The notes beneath the pieces are model-generated. The model did not search any database. It was not told the origin of the DNA and saw only the letters and a program-made list of their open reading frames with translations. This document shows, piece by piece, positions 5,703 to 6,189 of a DNA stretch of 6,189 nt (position 1 is its first letter; every line of letters begins with the position of its first letter). The position numbers and the translations under genes are program-made. This DNA is from Armatimonadota bacterium (lineage in GTDB: Bacteria; Armatimonadota; Armatimonadia; Armatimonadales; Armatimonadaceae), in NCBI GenBank assembly GCA_014381035.1, contig JACMIS010000341.1, positions 1 through 6,189 of the forward strand, in the 5' to 3' direction.

Positions 5703-6189
5703 TCAACGCAGAACCTCGCGTACCGTGCCGTCCTCCGCGCCCACGAGGACACGCGACGCGACGCCGACGAACAATCCGACTTCGGCGACCCCGGTGACCC
5801 CGCGAATCCGCGATTCCATTTCCGCGGGATCGGCAATGCTCCCAAAACGCAAATCTACCACGTATAAGCCGTCATCGGTGACGAACGGACCGTGACCGTC
5901 GCGGTTCTGGCGGAGCGTCGCCTCGACACCGAACCGCTCGATCAGCCGCTCCTGCGTCGTCTCCCAGCCGAACGGTACCACGGCGACCGGGAGCGGGAAC
6001 GCGCCGAGCGTCGTCACCGCTTTGGATTCGTCGGCGATCACAATCATCTCCCGTGAGGATACGGCGACCAGTTTCTCCTGCACCAACGCCCCGCCGCCGC
6101 CTTTGATCAGGTTTAGCGCGGGGTCAAACTCATCCGCACCATCCACGGTCAAATCGGGGTGGGTAGACGCCGTAAGTGCGACTATCGGA
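5703..6189 (-). CDS. rpiA: Ribose-5-phosphate isomerase A, C-terminal ~161 residues (5' end beyond right edge)
   Basis: RpiA interconverts ribose 5-phosphate and ribulose 5-phosphate in the non-oxidative pentose phosphate pathway, in the cytoplasm. The visible frame enters at ...PIVALTASTHPDLT and continues through VDGADEFDP, LNLIKGGGGALVQEK and IVIADESK. These carry the family's catalytic and substrate-binding residues: the two Asp of DGAD, the Lys of KGGGG and the Glu of QEK. The C-terminal part, with PVAVVPFGWE, RFG, FVTDDGLYVVDLRFG and the final GVAEVGLFVG, completes the RpiA fold. Family proteins are about 220-235 residues, so some 60-70 N-terminal residues are outside the window. A TTG codon at 6152 is an internal Leu of DLTVDGAD, not a start. 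The stop lies three bases from the stop of the convergent membrane protein gene, with no hairpin terminator between. Confidence 0.96.
   Translation of the reverse strand, partial: PIVALTASTHPDLTVDGADEFDPALNLIKGGGGALVQEKLVAVSSREMIVIADESKAVTTLGAFPLPVAVVPFGWETTQERLIERFGVEATLRQNRDGHGPFVTDDGLYVVDLRFGSIADPAEMESRIRGVTGVAEVGLFVGVASRVLVGAEDGTVREVLR

Noticed and set aside
6150..6152. TTG as a start codon for rpiA
   Set aside because: It encodes the Leu of the conserved DLTVDGAD motif. The frame continues upstream to the window edge with RpiA-like residues.

Overview
The window looks like a chromosomal segment of a moderately GC-rich, free-living bacterium, most likely Armatimonadota. This is an inference. 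It rests mainly on the prepilin-like protein at 2602-3444, whose N-terminal helix, [12 protein letters not shown] segment, SNLKQIG segment and C-terminal H-X9-DG motif are a combination abundant in Armatimonadota and Planctomycetota. The style of the Rhs fragment also fits. No mobile element, CRISPR array or complete tRNA was recognised.

Left part (1-1026). On the minus strand a 102-residue gene of unknown function (544-852) is followed, directly after its stop codon, by an open frame with no start codon. That frame encodes the end of an Rhs/YD-repeat core and runs off the left edge. The order resembles an immunity gene followed by an orphan rhs core/tip module. The 853-1026 gap before mnmE holds a tRNA-like but non-canonical structure.

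Middle (1027-3657). mnmE (tRNA wobble-uridine GTPase) is complete on the plus strand. The gap 2422-2543 holds nothing I recognise. A minus-strand gene for an H-X9-DG prepilin-like protein follows, ending in a strong intrinsic terminator. Its upstream region carries four 8-bp repeats, CTTAACCT-like, at 11/12/11-bp periods, matching the published cyanobacterial Pho-box pattern. Two TTGGTCCA direct repeats 20 bp apart lie in its likely leader.

Right part (3658-6189). A minus-strand gene encodes a Tat-exported metallophosphatase/5'-nucleotidase of the UshA family, with its own terminator and a TATAAT promoter. It is divergent from a small three-helix membrane protein gene (5397-5699) that may be leaderless. 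That gene converges, with a 3-bp gap, on rpiA (ribose-5-phosphate isomerase A), which is cut by the right edge.

The genes do not form one operon. The possible functional thread is phosphate: an exported nucleotidase/phosphatase next to a surface or secreted pilin-like protein whose promoter carries a Pho-box-like array. This would suggest phosphate-responsive surface or secretion machinery, but it is inferred from sequence alone.
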